Shown: positions 27,111 to 37,752 of the stretch, piece by piece | Numbering within the stretch: position 1 is the stretch's first letter | Layout of the letters: the number at the start of each line of letters is the position of its first letter | From: Limnohabitans parvus II-B4 | GTDB taxonomy: Bacteria > Pseudomonadota > Gammaproteobacteria > Burkholderiales > Burkholderiaceae_C | Reading direction: 5' to 3' | DNA: 64,000 nucleotides | NCBI RefSeq assembly: GCF_003063455.1 | Contig: NZ_NESN01000002.1 | Coordinates: 248,001-312,000 of the forward strand | The notes under the pieces: generated by a model | What the model saw: only the letters and a program-made list of their open reading frames with translations | Database searches by the model: none | What the model was told of the DNA's origin: nothing | Translations under genes and position numbers: made by a program

Positions 27111-28060
27111 GGCTTGGCTCCTGAAGATGCGGGTGCGGCAGAAGGCGCGGGCGACCGGCCTTTGCCGTTGCGCTTGGGTTCAGGATGCGCAGCGGGCGCT
27201 GGTGGCCAGTCCTTGACCGGCATCAGCACCAGCAAATGCCGACCGCGGGCTTTGGCTGCAGGGGTGGCATGCACCCGCGCAAATGACGAATCCACACGGC
27301 GGTCGATCTGGCTCACGATGCCCACATGCAGGCCCGGCGGATACACACCGTCAATGCCGCTGGTCGTGAGCAAGTCACCTTGCTTGACATCGGTGCTGGC
27401 CGGTACAAATTTCAGCTCCAGCGCCCCGCCTGGCATCGACGGGTCGCCCATCGCCACATGCCGACTGCCCGTACGGGCATTCATCACGGGAATGCTTTGG
27501 TCCCGGTCCGTCAGCAGAGTCACCTCACTGACCAAGGGGTACACCCGCGTCACTTGCCCCACTACACCTCCGGCATCGATGACGGCAGCGCCTTGCACGA
27601 TGCCCCCGATCTGTCCACGGTCCACCACCACGCGATCGGTATAGGGGTCGGCGGTGTCGTAAAGCACCTCCACCGCCTGGGATGGCCCCGCCATTTGCTT
27701 GCGCAGATCCAGCAACTGCCGCAGCTGGGCGTTTTCTTGTGTCAACTGCTCGACTTGCTGCAAACGCTGGGCTTGCGCGATGGTGCGGGTCTGGAAGTTT
27801 TGTGCCGCATCTTGCGCCTCTTCGAGATTGCCGAAATATTGCCCCAAGCCGTTGACTGCCCGCGCGGGTTGCAAGGACAACCACTGCAAAGGAGCCAGCA
27901 CGATGGCGATGCCCGAGCGCAGCGGCTGAGAAATCTTGAACCGGTGGTCCGAGGCCATCAACAAAATCGACAGCAGCGCCAAGAGCACCAGTTTGGTGGT
28001 CGCAGACAGGCCCTGCCGAAAAATCGGGGGTGCGCTGCGTTCGAGGGTATCCAGAGCCAT
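27107..28060 (-). CDS. mreC: Rod shape-determining protein MreC
   Basis: The 317-residue protein has one N-terminal transmembrane helix (about 22-40), a coiled coil (about 65-110, QAQRLQQVEQLTQENAQLRQLLDLR) and the beta-rich periplasmic domain with DRGQIGGIVQGAAVIDAGGVVGQV and LLTTSGIDGVYPPGLHVG. The C-terminal 30 residues are a Lys/Pro/Ala-rich tail. It bridges MreB, MreD and the penicillin-binding proteins. It lies 72 bases after mreB. Confidence 0.96.
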   Translation of the reverse strand: MALDTLERSAPPIFRQGLSATTKLVLLALLSILLMASDHRFKISQPLRSGIAIVLAPLQWLSLQPARAVNGLGQYFGNLEEAQDAAQNFQTRTIAQAQRLQQVEQLTQENAQLRQLLDLRKQMAGPSQAVEVLYDTADPYTDRVVVDRGQIGGIVQGAAVIDAGGVVGQVTRVYPLVSEVTLLTDRDQSIPVMNARTGSRHVAMGDPSMPGGALELKFVPASTDVKQGDLLTTSGIDGVYPPGLHVGIVSQIDRRVDSSFARVHATPAAKARGRHLLVLMPVKDWPPAPAAHPEPKRNGKGRSPAPSAAPASSGAKP

Positions 28061-28132
28061 GGAGGAGTTGCGCCGGATTCAGGTTGGGTAAAGCTTGAAC
28101 CCTGGCCGTGGGCAAGCAGCCAGGTGCATCGC

Positions 28133-29194
<1,062 letters not shown>

Positions 29195-29387
29195 TCAAAC
29201 CCAAGGCCCGCTGAGGGCATATCGGGGACGGCGCGGCTGTCAAATCTGGTGTGTCGTAAGGGCTGGCTCAGAGGCTGTGCGGTGAGCTGCGCCAAACACA
29301 GGATAATACCCGATCCCCCGGCAAAACAGGTGCATTCAAGCCCCGTTTAGCTTGGAAAACCCCGTCATTTACAACTCTTTTCAAACC

Positions 29388-29687
29388 ATGTCCCTGACCC
29401 CGCAGGATATTGCCCGCATCGCGAACCTCGCCCGACTGGAACTGCAGCCCGACGAGAGTGAGCGCATGCTCACACAGATTAATGGTTTTTTTGGCATCGT
29501 CGAAGCCATGCAGGCGGTGGACACCACCGGCATCGAGCCCATGGCCCACCCTGTGGCCGCCATCCAGGACATCACGCTGCGCCTACGCCCCGACGTGGCC
29601 AGCGAGCCCAACCAACGCGACCTGAACCAGCGCAGCGCCCCCGCCGTCGAGCGCGGCCTGTTTTTGGTGCCCAAGGTGATCGAGTGA
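29388..29687 (+). CDS. gatC: Asp/Glu-tRNA amidotransferase subunit C
   Basis: The 99-residue subunit stabilises GatA in the GatCAB complex, which converts Glu-tRNA(Gln) and Asp-tRNA(Asn) to the amides. The sequence [18 protein letters not shown] and the C-terminal [34 protein letters not shown] are typical. The ATG at 29388 is preferred to an in-frame TTG 12 codons upstream. It overlaps gatA. Confidence 0.95.
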   Translation: MSLTPQDIARIANLARLELQPDESERMLTQINGFFGIVEAMQAVDTTGIEPMAHPVAAIQDITLRLRPDVASEPNQRDLNQRSAPAVERGLFLVPKVIE

Positions 29688-31177
29688 GCCGGAACATGAC
29701 GACATCCAACCTGCACGACATGACCGTGGCCGAACTGGCCCAAGCCTTGAAATCCAAACAAGTCAGCGCCGTGGAAGTGGCCACCGGCTTTTTGGCCCGT
29801 TTGGGCGGCAACCCGCACAACACGTTTTTGGACATCGACAGCGAAGTGACGCTGGCCCAGGCGCAAGCCAGCGACGCCCGACTGGCCGCTGGCACTGGTG
29901 GCTTGCTCGAAGGCGTGCCTGTGGCGCACAAAGACGTGTTTGTGACCCGCGACTTCGCCACCACTGCGGGCTCCAAAATCCTCACCGGCTACCGCTCGCC
30001 GTTTGACGCGACCCTGGTGCAAAAACTCGGCGCATCCGCGCAAGGCGGCGCGGGCATGGTGTCTTTGGGCAAGCTCAACTGCGACGAGTTCGCCATGGGT
30101 TCGTCCAACGAAAACTCGGCTTTTGGCAAAGTGACCAACCCTTGGGACACAGCCCGCGTGCCCGGCGGCTCCTCGGGCGGCAGCGCCGCCGCCGTGGCTG
30201 CGCGCCTGACGCCCGCCGCAACAGGCACCGACACCGGCGGCTCGATCCGCCAGCCCGCCAGCTTTTGCGGCATCACCGGCATCAAGCCGACCTATGGCCG
30301 CGCCAGCCGCTACGGCATGATCGCCTACGCCTCCAGCCTGGACCAAGGCGGCCCCATGGCCCGCAACGCCGAAGACTGCGCCTTGTTGCTCAGCGCCATG
30401 TGCGGGCCGGACCTGGACCGCGACTCGACCTCGCTCGATGTGGCAGCCGAAGACTTCACCGCTTCGCTGAACCAATCCCTGGAAGGCCTGCGCATTGGCA
30501 TTCCCAAAGAGTTTTTTGGCGAAGGCCTGGCCGCCGATGTGCGCGCCGCCGTGGACAGCGCTTTGCGCGAATACGAAAAGCTCGGCGCCAAGCTGGTGCC
30601 CATCAGCCTGCCGCGCACCGAGTTGTCGATTCCGGTGTACTACATCATTGCCCCGGCCGAAGCCAGCTCCAACCTCAGCCGCTTTGACGGCGTGAAGTTC
30701 GGCCACCGCGCCAAGGACTACACCGACTTGGTGGACATGTACAAAAAGACCCGGGCAGAAGGCTTTGGCAACGAGGTCAAGCGCCGCATCATGACGGGCG
30801 CTTATGTGCTGTCTCACGGCTATTACGACGCCTACTACCTGCAAGCGCAAAAAATCCGCCGCATGATTGCCGACGATTTCCAGCGTGCTTTCACTGAGTG
30901 CGACGTGATCGCAGGCCCCGTGGCCCCGTCGGTGGCTTGGAAGTTTGGCGAAAACGCCAACGACCCGGTGGCCGACTACCTGGCCGACATCTTCACCCTG
31001 CCAGCCTCGCTGGCCGGCCTGCCCGGCATGAGCCTGCCCGCAGGCTTTGGCGCACAGGGAATGCCCGTGGGCTTGCAGCTGATCGGCAACTACTTCAAAG
31101 AAGCCCAGTTGCTGAACGCCGCGCACCGCCTGCAACAAGCGACCGATTTCCACCTCCAGAAACCAGCGGGGGTTTAA
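29684..31177 (+). CDS. gatA: Asp/Glu-tRNA amidotransferase subunit A (amidase)
   Basis: The 497-residue subunit hydrolyses glutamine to give ammonia. The Ser-cisSer-Lys triad is visible: Lys in [10 protein letters not shown] and the serines in [32 protein letters not shown]. The GTG at 29684 overlaps the gatC stop (GTGA). An ATG four codons later ([15 protein letters not shown]) is an equally good start because homologues begin near NLHDLTVAEL. The three gat genes form one operon. Confidence 0.96.
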   Translation: MSRNMTTSNLHDMTVAELAQALKSKQVSAVEVATGFLARLGGNPHNTFLDIDSEVTLAQAQASDARLAAGTGGLLEGVPVAHKDVFVTRDFATTAGSKILTGYRSPFDATLVQKLGASAQGGAGMVSLGKLNCDEFAMGSSNENSAFGKVTNPWDTARVPGGSSGGSAAAVAARLTPAATGTDTGGSIRQPASFCGITGIKPTYGRASRYGMIAYASSLDQGGPMARNAEDCALLLSAMCGPDLDRDSTSLDVAAEDFTASLNQSLEGLRIGIPKEFFGEGLAADVRAAVDSALREYEKLGAKLVPISLPRTELSIPVYYIIAPAEASSNLSRFDGVKFGHRAKDYTDLVDMYKKTRAEGFGNEVKRRIMTGAYVLSHGYYDAYYLQAQKIRRMIADDFQRAFTECDVIAGPVAPSVAWKFGENANDPVADYLADIFTLPASLAGLPGMSLPAGFGAQGMPVGLQLIGNYFKEAQLLNAAHRLQQATDFHLQKPAGV

Positions 31178-31181
31178 GACC

Positions 31182-32681
31182 ATGAGCAAACTCGTCCAAG
31201 GCTACGAAGTCGTCATCGGCTTCGAAACACACGCCCAACTCTCGACCCAGAGCAAGATTTTCAGCCGCGCCCCCGTGGCGTTTGGCGCCGAGCCCAACAC
31301 GCAAGCCTGCGCGGTGGACATGGCCCTGCCCGGCACACTGCCCGTGATGAACGTGGGCGCGGTCGAACGCGCCATCGAGTTCGGCCTGGCCGTCAACGCG
31401 CACATCGCCGAGCGCAGCATTTTTGCGCGCAAAAACTACTTTTACCCCGACCTGCCCAAGGGCTACCAGATCAGCCAGTTCGAGATCCCGGTGGTGCAAG
31501 GCGGCGAGGTGTCGTTCTTCTTGGAAGAAGGCAAAGAGACCGTGCGCAAGACCGTGCGCCTGGAGCGCGCCCACCTCGAAGAAGACGCGGGCAAATCGCT
31601 GCACGAGGATTTCATTGGTCAGAGCGGCATTGACCTCAACCGCGCAGGCACACCCCTGCTGGAAATCGTGACCCAGCCCGACATGCGCAGCAGTGATGAG
31701 GCCGTGGCCTACGCCAAAGAGCTGCACAAGATCGTGACCTGGGTCGGCATCTGCGACGGCAACATGCAAGAAGGCAGCTTCCGGTGTGATGCCAACGTGT
31801 CGGTGCGCAAGCCCGGTGGCCCTTTGGGCACCCGCCGCGAGATCAAGAACCTGAACAGCTTCAAGTTCATGCAGCAGGCCATCGACTACGAAGTGCGCTG
31901 GCAGATCGACCAGATCGAAGACGGCCACGCCATCCAGCAAGCCACGGTGCTGTTCGACCCCGACACGGGCGAGACCCGCGCCATGCGCACCAAGGAAGAC
32001 GCCGCCGACTACCGTTATTTTCCTGACCCGGACCTGCCACCGCTGGTGATTGGCCGCGGCTGGGTCGAGCGCGTCAAAGGCGAGATGGCCGAGCTGCCTC
32101 GCGTGATGGCCGAACGCTTTGTCAAAGACTACGCCCTGCCCGAATACGACGCCACGCAGCTGACGCAAAGCAAGGCGGTTGCCGCCTACTTTGAAGCCAC
32201 GGCCAAAGCCTGCGGCCAGCCCAAGCTGGCAAGCAACTGGATCATGGGCGAAGTCTCGCGCCGCTTGAACGCGAGCGAGATGGCGATTGAGCAAGCACCG
32301 GTGAGCGCGGCCCAACTGGCCGCCGTGATCACCAGAATTCAGGATGGAACCATCAACAACAATGCGGCAAAGCAAATCTTCGATTTACTCTGGGCTGCAG
32401 GCCGCATCCTTGGCGAACCACTTGGTGCTGACTACGTTGAACGGGCGATTTCCGAAATCGATGAAATCATCGAAGCCAAAGGCCTCAAGCAGATGAACGA
32501 CACCGGCGAGCTGGAAAAGATCATCGACGAGGTGCTGGCCGCCAACCCCAAGAACGTGGAAGAGTTCAAGGCCGGCAACACCAAAGCCCTGAACGGCTTG
32601 GTGGGACCGATCATGAAAGCCAGCAAGGGCAAGGCCAATCCGGGGCAGGTGAATGCGTTGTTGATGAAGAAGCTGGGCTGA
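31182..32681 (+). CDS. gatB: Asp/Glu-tRNA amidotransferase subunit B
   Basis: The 499-residue subunit phosphorylates and amidates the mischarged tRNA. The N-terminal block [21 protein letters not shown], the metal-binding and active-site region [27 protein letters not shown], and the C-terminal YqeY-like helical tail ([47 protein letters not shown]) are all present. It is the third gene of gatCAB and is followed by a strong terminator. Confidence 0.97.
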   Translation: MSKLVQGYEVVIGFETHAQLSTQSKIFSRAPVAFGAEPNTQACAVDMALPGTLPVMNVGAVERAIEFGLAVNAHIAERSIFARKNYFYPDLPKGYQISQFEIPVVQGGEVSFFLEEGKETVRKTVRLERAHLEEDAGKSLHEDFIGQSGIDLNRAGTPLLEIVTQPDMRSSDEAVAYAKELHKIVTWVGICDGNMQEGSFRCDANVSVRKPGGPLGTRREIKNLNSFKFMQQAIDYEVRWQIDQIEDGHAIQQATVLFDPDTGETRAMRTKEDAADYRYFPDPDLPPLVIGRGWVERVKGEMAELPRVMAERFVKDYALPEYDATQLTQSKAVAAYFEATAKACGQPKLASNWIMGEVSRRLNASEMAIEQAPVSAAQLAAVITRIQDGTINNNAAKQIFDLLWAAGRILGEPLGADYVERAISEIDEIIEAKGLKQMNDTGELEKIIDEVLAANPKNVEEFKAGNTKALNGLVGPIMKASKGKANPGQVNALLMKKLG

Positions 32682-32699
32682 CCGTCCTCTGCCACCATC

Positions 32700-32739
32700 G
32701 CCGTTTGCGCTTCATTGATGAAGCGTAAACGGCTTTTTT
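32700..32739 (+). terminator. Intrinsic terminator of gatCAB
   Basis: A 15-base-pair stem (GCCGTTTGCGCTTCA / TGAAGCGTAAACGGC, one G-U pair) with loop TTGA is followed by six T residues. It starts 18 bases after the gatB stop. Confidence 0.95.
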
Positions 32740-32802
32740 ACGCTTCAAGTCAAAATGAGCGTGAAGGGTGCAAGCCCCATTACGGGGTGACACAGTCGTG
32801 GT

Positions 32803-32870
32803 TGTCATACCCGCGAACGCGGGTATCCATGGTGAGCGAAGGCATGGACCCCCGATCAAGTCAGGAGTGA
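32803..32870. repeat. Paired hairpin repeat (REP-like), gatB downstream copy
   Basis: The first hairpin has perfect nine-base arms ATACCCGCG / CGCGGGTAT (32807-32826) in the frame TGTCATACCC..GGGTATCCATGG. The second (about 32843-32870, GGACCCCCGATCAAGTCAGGAGTGAC) is a decayed relative of the GGACCCCCGAC..GTCGGGGGTGAC type seen at 41129-41155. Same family as the repeats near 36.5, 41.1, 47.4, 60.3 and 62.8 kb. Confidence 0.85.
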
Positions 32871-32924
32871 CATGACAAAGGTCGGGTGAAAAAGCGCAGG
32901 GCTGGGTGACCAATCACCACCGAC

Positions 32925-33938
32925 TCAAGCCTGGTTCAGCGGCACAATTTCCTGCTCAATCGCCCCAAACAAGCTCTCGCCGTTTTGGCCCTTCATCTCG
33001 ATGCGGATGGTGTCGCCGTATTTCATGAACTCGGTTGAAGGCTTGCCATCCAGGATGGTTTCGATGGCGCGTTTCTCGGCGATGCAGCTGTAGCCTTTGG
33101 GCCACTCGGGTTTGCCGTTCACTTCCACGCTCTTGTTGCTCACGGTGCCGCTGCCCACGATGGAGCCGGCGCGCACGTTGCGAGTCTTGCAAATGTGGGC
33201 AATCAACTGGCCGAAGTGGAAGGTCATCTCAGGCCCGGCCTCGCACATGCCCACTTTTCGGCCATTCCAGGTCGATTGCAGCGTCAGGTGCACGCGCCCG
33301 CCTTGCCAGGCTTCGCCCAGTTCATCGGGCGTCACGGCCACGGGACTGAAGGCGGTGGCGGGTTTGCTCTGGAAGAAGCCAAAGCCTTTGGCCAGCTCGT
33401 TCGGGATCAGGTTGCGCAGGCTCACGTCGTTGGCCAGCATGATCAGGCGCACGCCTTCGATGGCGTCGTCGGCGCTGGTTTGCATGGGCACATCGCCGGT
33501 GATGACGGCGATTTCGGCCTCGAAGTCGATGCCAAAGGCTTCGCTGGCGCACACCACCGGGTCGCAAGGGCCGATAAAGTCGTCGCTGCCGCCTTGGTAC
33601 ATCAGCGGGTCGGTATAAAAGCTGGAAGGCACTTCCGAGCTGCGGGCCGCACGGACCAGCTCCACATGGTTGAGGTAGGCTGAGCCGTCGGCCCATTGGT
33701 AAGCGCGGGGCAGCGGGGCCATGCATTGCGCCGGGTCAAACGGGAAAGCGTGGCGGGACTTGCCTTGGTTCAGTGTGGTGTAGAGGTCTTCGAGCTGGGG
33801 GGCCAGAAAGTTCCAGTCGTCCAGCACCTGTTGCAGTTTGCTGGCGATGCCGGTCGCATAATGGGCGGTGCTCAGGTCGCGCGAGACCACCACGAGTTGT
33901 CCGTCGCGTGAGCCGTCTTTGTAAGTCGCCAATTTCAT
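32925..33938 (-). CDS. Fumarylacetoacetate hydrolase (FAH) superfamily protein
   Basis: The 337-residue protein has a FAH-type C-terminal domain with metal ligand residues in FGIDFEAEIAVITGDVP (acidic E-x-E) and LIMLANDVSLRN, and GSIVGSGTVSNKS. FAH enzymes hydrolyse or rearrange acylpyruvates in aromatic catabolism. It resembles a group of bacterial FAHs with a distinct N-terminal domain (MKLATYKDGSRDGQLVVVSRDL), often found with homogentisate or fluorinated-compound genes, but the substrate here is not known. It is divergent from an IclR regulator with a palindrome between them, so it is probably its target. Confidence 0.87.
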   Translation of the reverse strand: MKLATYKDGSRDGQLVVVSRDLSTAHYATGIASKLQQVLDDWNFLAPQLEDLYTTLNQGKSRHAFPFDPAQCMAPLPRAYQWADGSAYLNHVELVRAARSSEVPSSFYTDPLMYQGGSDDFIGPCDPVVCASEAFGIDFEAEIAVITGDVPMQTSADDAIEGVRLIMLANDVSLRNLIPNELAKGFGFFQSKPATAFSPVAVTPDELGEAWQGGRVHLTLQSTWNGRKVGMCEAGPEMTFHFGQLIAHICKTRNVRAGSIVGSGTVSNKSVEVNGKPEWPKGYSCIAEKRAIETILDGKPSTEFMKYGDTIRIEMKGQNGESLFGAIEQEIVPLNQA

Positions 33939-34000
33939 GTTGAATGTGTCCGTTCTGGTCGCGATGCGCTACAGTGTGCATCAGCGAGAAATTACGCATT

Positions 34001-34016
34001 GTTAAACTCATTTAAC
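34001..34016. promoter_or_regulatory. Palindrome between FAH and IclR genes, candidate IclR operator
   Basis: GTTAAACTCATTTAAC has perfect six-base arms (GTTAAA / TTTAAC) around CTCA, in an AT-rich stretch 26-41 bases before the IclR start codon. It is the only clear palindrome in the 103-base divergent gap. Confidence 0.55.
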
Positions 34017-34041
34017 TAAACGAAACCAGATTCTAGGCGAT

Positions 34042-34869
34042 ATGGACTCAGACAGCACAGCCTCCAACCCCAAAGACGGTGACAAGGAACGCGCAGGCAT
34101 TCAATCGGTCGAGGTCGGTTTTGCGCTGCTCGATGTCCTGGCGCAAGCGCCCGCCCCTTTGATGCTGCGAGACCTCGCGGCCGCGGCCCACATGAGCGCC
34201 GCCAAAGCCCACCGGTATCTGGTCAGCTTCCAGCGCTTGGGCCTGGTGGTGCAAGACAGCACCAGCACCCGCTACGAGCTGGGCCCCGCCACCTTGCGTC
34301 TGGGCCTGGCCACCTTGTCGCGGCTGGACGCCGTCAAGATGGCCCGCGAGCGCTTGCCTGCTTTGATCGAAGCCACCGGCCACACCATGGCCCTGGCCGT
34401 CTGGGGCAACCGGGGACCAACCCTGGTGCACTGGCAAGAAACCCCACTGGCCATGCCGGTCAGCTTGCGCTTGGGCGATGTGATGCCGCTTTTGTCTTCG
34501 GCCACGGGGCGGTGCTTTGCCGCCTTCAACAGCCATGGTGGTGCGGCCGAAAAAGCAGGCCCCATGATCGAAGAAGAATTGGCCTTGGCCCGCAAAGTGG
34601 GTCGCAGCGATTTGCCCAGCACGCCCGCACAACTGCAGGCCATGGTGAAAGAAACGCGACAACAAGGCCTGGGCCGCGTGGTCAATGTGTTGTTGCCCGG
34701 CATTTCGGGCTTTTGTGCCCCGGTTTTTGATGCCGACGGGCACTTGGTGCTGGGTGTGGTGGCGCTGGGTTCGTCCGCCACACTCGACACGGCATGGAAC
34801 GGGCCGATTGCCCAAAGCTTGCGCCAGTTTGCACGGCAACTGTCGGCCGATCTGGGCTGGCGTGGTTGA
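34042..34869 (+). CDS. IclR-family transcriptional regulator
   Basis: The 275-residue protein has an N-terminal winged helix (about 20-85, with LLDVLAQAPAPLMLRDLAAAAHMSAAKAHRYLVSFQRLGLV) and a C-terminal IclR effector domain (about 100-270, with VNVLLPGISGFCAPVFDADGHLVLGVVALG). Small aromatic or keto acids are common ligands of this family. It is divergent from the FAH gene at 32925-33938 and probably controls it. Its stop overlaps the next start (TGATG), so DUF3108 may be co-translated. Confidence 0.92.
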   Translation: MDSDSTASNPKDGDKERAGIQSVEVGFALLDVLAQAPAPLMLRDLAAAAHMSAAKAHRYLVSFQRLGLVVQDSTSTRYELGPATLRLGLATLSRLDAVKMARERLPALIEATGHTMALAVWGNRGPTLVHWQETPLAMPVSLRLGDVMPLLSSATGRCFAAFNSHGGAAEKAGPMIEEELALARKVGRSDLPSTPAQLQAMVKETRQQGLGRVVNVLLPGISGFCAPVFDADGHLVLGVVALGSSATLDTAWNGPIAQSLRQFARQLSADLGWRG

Positions 34870-36059
34870 TGCGCGCCAAGCTGGCCACCCCCACTGCTGA
34901 CGACAAAGCCGCGTTGTCGGGGCCACCCTCGCGCCGGGCTTTGCTGGCCTTGGTGCTGGCCGTGCTGGTGGCGCACGCTGTGGCACTGTTGAGCGTGTCG
35001 GGCTCACTGGATCTGCGTTTGCCTGCCGACGACGCTGTGCGGACTGGCCCGCTGCAAACGCGCTGGGTGCCGCCGCCTGCTGCTGCACCTGCACAACCCC
35101 GACCGAAAACGGTCAAGCCGCGCACCCGCATCGCCACCGAAACGACTGTACCGACAGACACACCCGCACACACCCCAGCACCCTCACCAGAAGCCGCGGA
35201 GTTGCCCCCACCACAGCAAGCAAACACGGCCGTGGAGCCCACACCGACGGCTCCCTTGGCCGCACCTGTTGAAAGCGCACCAACCCAGGCGCTGACACCC
35301 CCGGTTCCCGCCACGCCCGCCAGCGAGGCCACAGCGCAAACGGCCACCTCGGCCATGCCGCTCATTCCGCTGGGGGCCTTGCCCCCTTCGAGCTTGCTGA
35401 ACTACCGACTGACGGGTTTGGCCAAGGGCCTCACGTACCACGCCACAGGCGAACTGCGCTGGCAAGCCAACGACAGCGCTTACGCCATGAACTTGTCGGT
35501 CAAGGCCTTTTTGCTCGGCTCGCGGCACTGGCGCAGCGTGGGTGCCGTGAACGCCTCCGGCCTGGCCCCTACCCGCTTTTCAGACAGCTGGCGCAACGAA
35601 CGCGCTGCGCACTTTGACCGCGAAAACAACCGGGTGGTCTTCAGCAACAACGCGCCCGTGGCCACACTGGAGCCGGGCGCACAAGACCAGATCAGCCTGT
35701 ATGTGCAACTGGCAGCGGCCATGGCGGGCGAGCCCCAGCGCTTTCAGCCGGGGACGCGCCTGCAAATTCAGACCGCCACCACACGCGACGCCTTGCCGTG
35801 GTTGTTGACCATGGGGCCTGCCGAAACGCTGAAACTGGACGCGCAAACCTTGCCCACCGCCAAATGGGTGTGCCAACCGCGTAACCGTTTTGACGCCAAG
35901 GTGGAGTTCTGGATGGCCGAAAAATACGCCTGGATGCCCGTGCGCATCCGCATCACCCAGATCAGCGGTGACTACATTGACCTGATGTTCAGTGGGCAAG
36001 AGCCGCTACCGCCCTTGCCCACGACAAATCTGCCCGTCGAGAAAACCACACCATCTTGA
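34869..36059 (+). CDS. DUF3108 domain protein with Pro-rich N-terminus
   Basis: The 396-residue protein has one N-terminal transmembrane helix (about 24-45, RALLALVLAVLVAHAVALLSV), a long Pro/Ala/Thr-rich linker (about 70-175) and a C-terminal DUF3108 domain (LPPSSLLNYRLTGLAKGLTYHATGELRWQ onward). The anchor plus proline linker resembles TonB architecture, implying a periplasm-spanning protein. Function is unknown. Its start overlaps the IclR stop and a DUF3567 gene follows within 53 bases. Confidence 0.82.
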   Translation: MRAKLATPTADDKAALSGPPSRRALLALVLAVLVAHAVALLSVSGSLDLRLPADDAVRTGPLQTRWVPPPAAAPAQPRPKTVKPRTRIATETTVPTDTPAHTPAPSPEAAELPPPQQANTAVEPTPTAPLAAPVESAPTQALTPPVPATPASEATAQTATSAMPLIPLGALPPSSLLNYRLTGLAKGLTYHATGELRWQANDSAYAMNLSVKAFLLGSRHWRSVGAVNASGLAPTRFSDSWRNERAAHFDRENNRVVFSNNAPVATLEPGAQDQISLYVQLAAAMAGEPQRFQPGTRLQIQTATTRDALPWLLTMGPAETLKLDAQTLPTAKWVCQPRNRFDAKVEFWMAEKYAWMPVRIRITQISGDYIDLMFSGQEPLPPLPTTNLPVEKTTPS

Positions 36060-36112
36060 AGTTCATCCAAAAAGCCCCAAGTGTTCACCACAAGTTGAGG
36101 GAGAATGAAGAC

Positions 36113-36394
36113 ATGAACCTGCTGTACGAATCCGAGACCTTTGCTGTGATGCATGTGCTGGCCAACGCACCTGCCGAACCGGCCCCCGTGACCAGCAAGC
36201 CGATGCTGGAACGCCATGGTTTCGAAATCGTGGACAAACGTTCGGGTAAAGAGGTGTACTTAGACGGCTCATGGGCAGAAATGTTCCAGCAGCAAATCCA
36301 GGCTTGGCAGCAACACACCCCGACGCAAGAAGAAGTCGAAGACACCCTCGAGGGTTACACCGGCCTGGCACAGCAGCCGGTGGTGGTGCACTGA
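36113..36394 (+). CDS. DUF3567 family protein
   Basis: The 93-residue cytosolic protein (MNLLYESETFAVMHVLANAPAEPAP...) matches DUF3567, a small family seen in Burkholderiales, with GFEIVDKRSGKEVYLDGSWAEMFQQ and the ending QQPVVVH. GAGGGAG lies about 11 bases upstream of the ATG at 36113. A longer frame from 36056 is rejected. Function is unknown. Confidence 0.82.
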   Translation: MNLLYESETFAVMHVLANAPAEPAPVTSKPMLERHGFEIVDKRSGKEVYLDGSWAEMFQQQIQAWQQHTPTQEEVEDTLEGYTGLAQQPVVVH

Positions 36395-36468
36395 CACCGC
36401 TTGTTGGCGTCGTTGACTCGCTCTTTTGCCATACACCGACTTGGTTTTGTCGTACCCGACCCAGTTTT

Positions 36469-36562
36469 GTCATACCCGACTTGATCGGGTATCCATGTGG
36501 TTCGAGCCGTAGATACCCGCATTCGCGGGCATGACAGGTTTATTCGCGGGCATGACAGGTCT
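36469..36562. repeat. Paired hairpin repeat (REP-like), 36.5 kb copy
   Basis: GTCATACCCGACTTGATCGGGTATCCATG (36469-36497) is followed by an inverted partner ATACCCGCATTCGCGGGCATGACAGG (36513-36538). A partial duplicate of the partner (TTATTCGCGGGCATGACAGG) follows at 36541-36560. Truncated half copies also precede it near 36430-36468. Confidence 0.85.
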
Positions 36563-36589
36563 TGTCGCTCGATCTTCGCACCTTCCACC

Positions 36590-36618
36590 AGCCGCCTACC
36601 ACTTCAGACGGCTTTTTC
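36590..36618 (+). terminator. Weak hairpin terminator after the DUF3567 gene
   Basis: AGCCGCCT / AGACGGCT (one mismatch) with an eight-base loop is followed by TTTTTC. It overlaps the stop of the convergent AbrB-type gene. Modest support. Confidence 0.5.
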
Positions 36619-37695
36619 TTGTCCGCTGACACCACCGATCCATTCGAAAATCGGCCCCACCAAAATCAGCACGGCCACTAAACGGCAAACCTGAAAGGCC
36701 GTGACCACCGGCACGCCCAGCTGCAAGACCTTGGCCGTGATCGCCATTTCGGCAATGCCGCCCGGTGAGGTGCCCAAAATCAAGGTGGCCGGATGCAGCC
36801 CCGTGGCCCATGCCAGCGCCAGGCCAAAGCCCACAGACAGAACCATCATGACCAGCGTGCCCGTGGCCGCCGAGGCCAGCCAGCGCGGCGCGGTGTGCAC
36901 AAACTCACGCTGAAAGCGCACGCCCAGGCTCACACCGATGACCAGCTGCGCCGCGTTCGACAAGGCCGTGGGCACGGCCGACCAGTACACGCCCGACAAG
37001 GTGAGCCCCATCGACACCAGCAAAGCGCCCATGAACCAAGGGTTGGTGCGTTTGAGCCAAGTCATGAGCAGCGCGCCGCCCGCGGTGGCCAGCGCCAGCC
37101 ACAGCAAGCCAGGCCACTGCGCCACACGTGGCCCGGGCAACAGGCGGGCATCGACCTGCAAGCCCCAGTGGTTTTGCGCCCATTGCATGGCAAAAGGCAC
37201 CGACACCACCACGATCACCAACCGCACGCTGTGCGCGGCCGCCACCAGATCGGTGCGGGCACCATGGCGCTCGGCCAGCAAAGTCATCTCGGATGCGCCG
37301 CCAATCGCGCTGGCAAAGTAGCTGGTGGCCCGCCAGGCCCCCGGCGGCAGGTGCGCAAAATCAGCGGCATGCTGGCGCTGCAGCCATAAGCCAAACAAGG
37401 CCCCCAGGGCCAACGCCCAGACCACGGCCAGCGCAATCGCCCACCACAGACTGGTCACCAAGGCCGCCACTTGCGGCGTGAAATACAAACCCAAAGCCGC
37501 GCCGATCACCCATTGCCCGCCATTGCGCAGCAAGGCTGCACTGCGGGTGGGCGCGCCCAACACCGATGCCACCGCCGTGGCCAGCAACGGGCCCAACATC
37601 CAGGGAATGGGCGTGTGCAGCCAGACGCACAGCTCGGCAGCAGTCAGCGCCACCAACAAGGTCAGCGCGGTGCGGGTCAGTTCACGAAAATTCAT
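36604..37695 (-). CDS. AbrB-family inner membrane protein
   Basis: The 363-residue polytopic protein has about ten hydrophobic segments in two repeats, each with an AbrB-type motif: PIPWMLGPLLATAVASVLGAPTR in the first and NPWFMGALLVSMGLTLSG in the second, plus GGASEMTLLAERHGARTDLVAAAHSVRL and TSPGGIAEMAITAKVL. This family (PF05145, unrelated to the AbrB DNA-binding protein, and sometimes mislabelled ammonia monooxygenase) has unproven function, likely in transport. It follows the aminotransferase gene on the same strand, past a terminator. Confidence 0.88.
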   Translation of the reverse strand: MNFRELTRTALTLLVALTAAELCVWLHTPIPWMLGPLLATAVASVLGAPTRSAALLRNGGQWVIGAALGLYFTPQVAALVTSLWWAIALAVVWALALGALFGLWLQRQHAADFAHLPPGAWRATSYFASAIGGASEMTLLAERHGARTDLVAAAHSVRLVIVVVSVPFAMQWAQNHWGLQVDARLLPGPRVAQWPGLLWLALATAGGALLMTWLKRTNPWFMGALLVSMGLTLSGVYWSAVPTALSNAAQLVIGVSLGVRFQREFVHTAPRWLASAATGTLVMMVLSVGFGLALAWATGLHPATLILGTSPGGIAEMAITAKVLQLGVPVVTAFQVCRLVAVLILVGPIFEWIGGVSGQEKAV

Positions 37696-37701
37696 CGGGT
37701 C

Positions 37702-37728
37702 AAAAAAAGACCGCCCACGCGGGCGGTC
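37702..37728 (-). terminator. Intrinsic terminator after the aminotransferase gene
   Basis: On the minus strand, GACCGCCC-GCGT... pairs with GGGCGGTC, an eight-base stem, and is followed by seven T residues. It lies 25 bases after the aminotransferase stop and just before the AbrB-type start. Confidence 0.92.
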
Positions 37729-37752
37729 GGGGTCAAGTCAAGAGAGGCCGCT

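Noticed and set aside
29381..31189. A 602-codon minus-strand frame opposite gatC and gatA
   Set aside because: It is a complementary shadow of a highly conserved gene, without any recognisable domain or ribosome site.
32682..32924. tRNA or small RNA gene in the gap after gatB
   Set aside because: The gap is explained by a terminator and a hairpin repeat; no tRNA cloverleaf was recognised here or elsewhere in the window.
34794..34868. Longer N-terminus for the DUF3108 protein
   Set aside because: The extra residues lie within the IclR gene. The ATG at 34869 overlaps the IclR stop and is directly followed by the membrane anchor.
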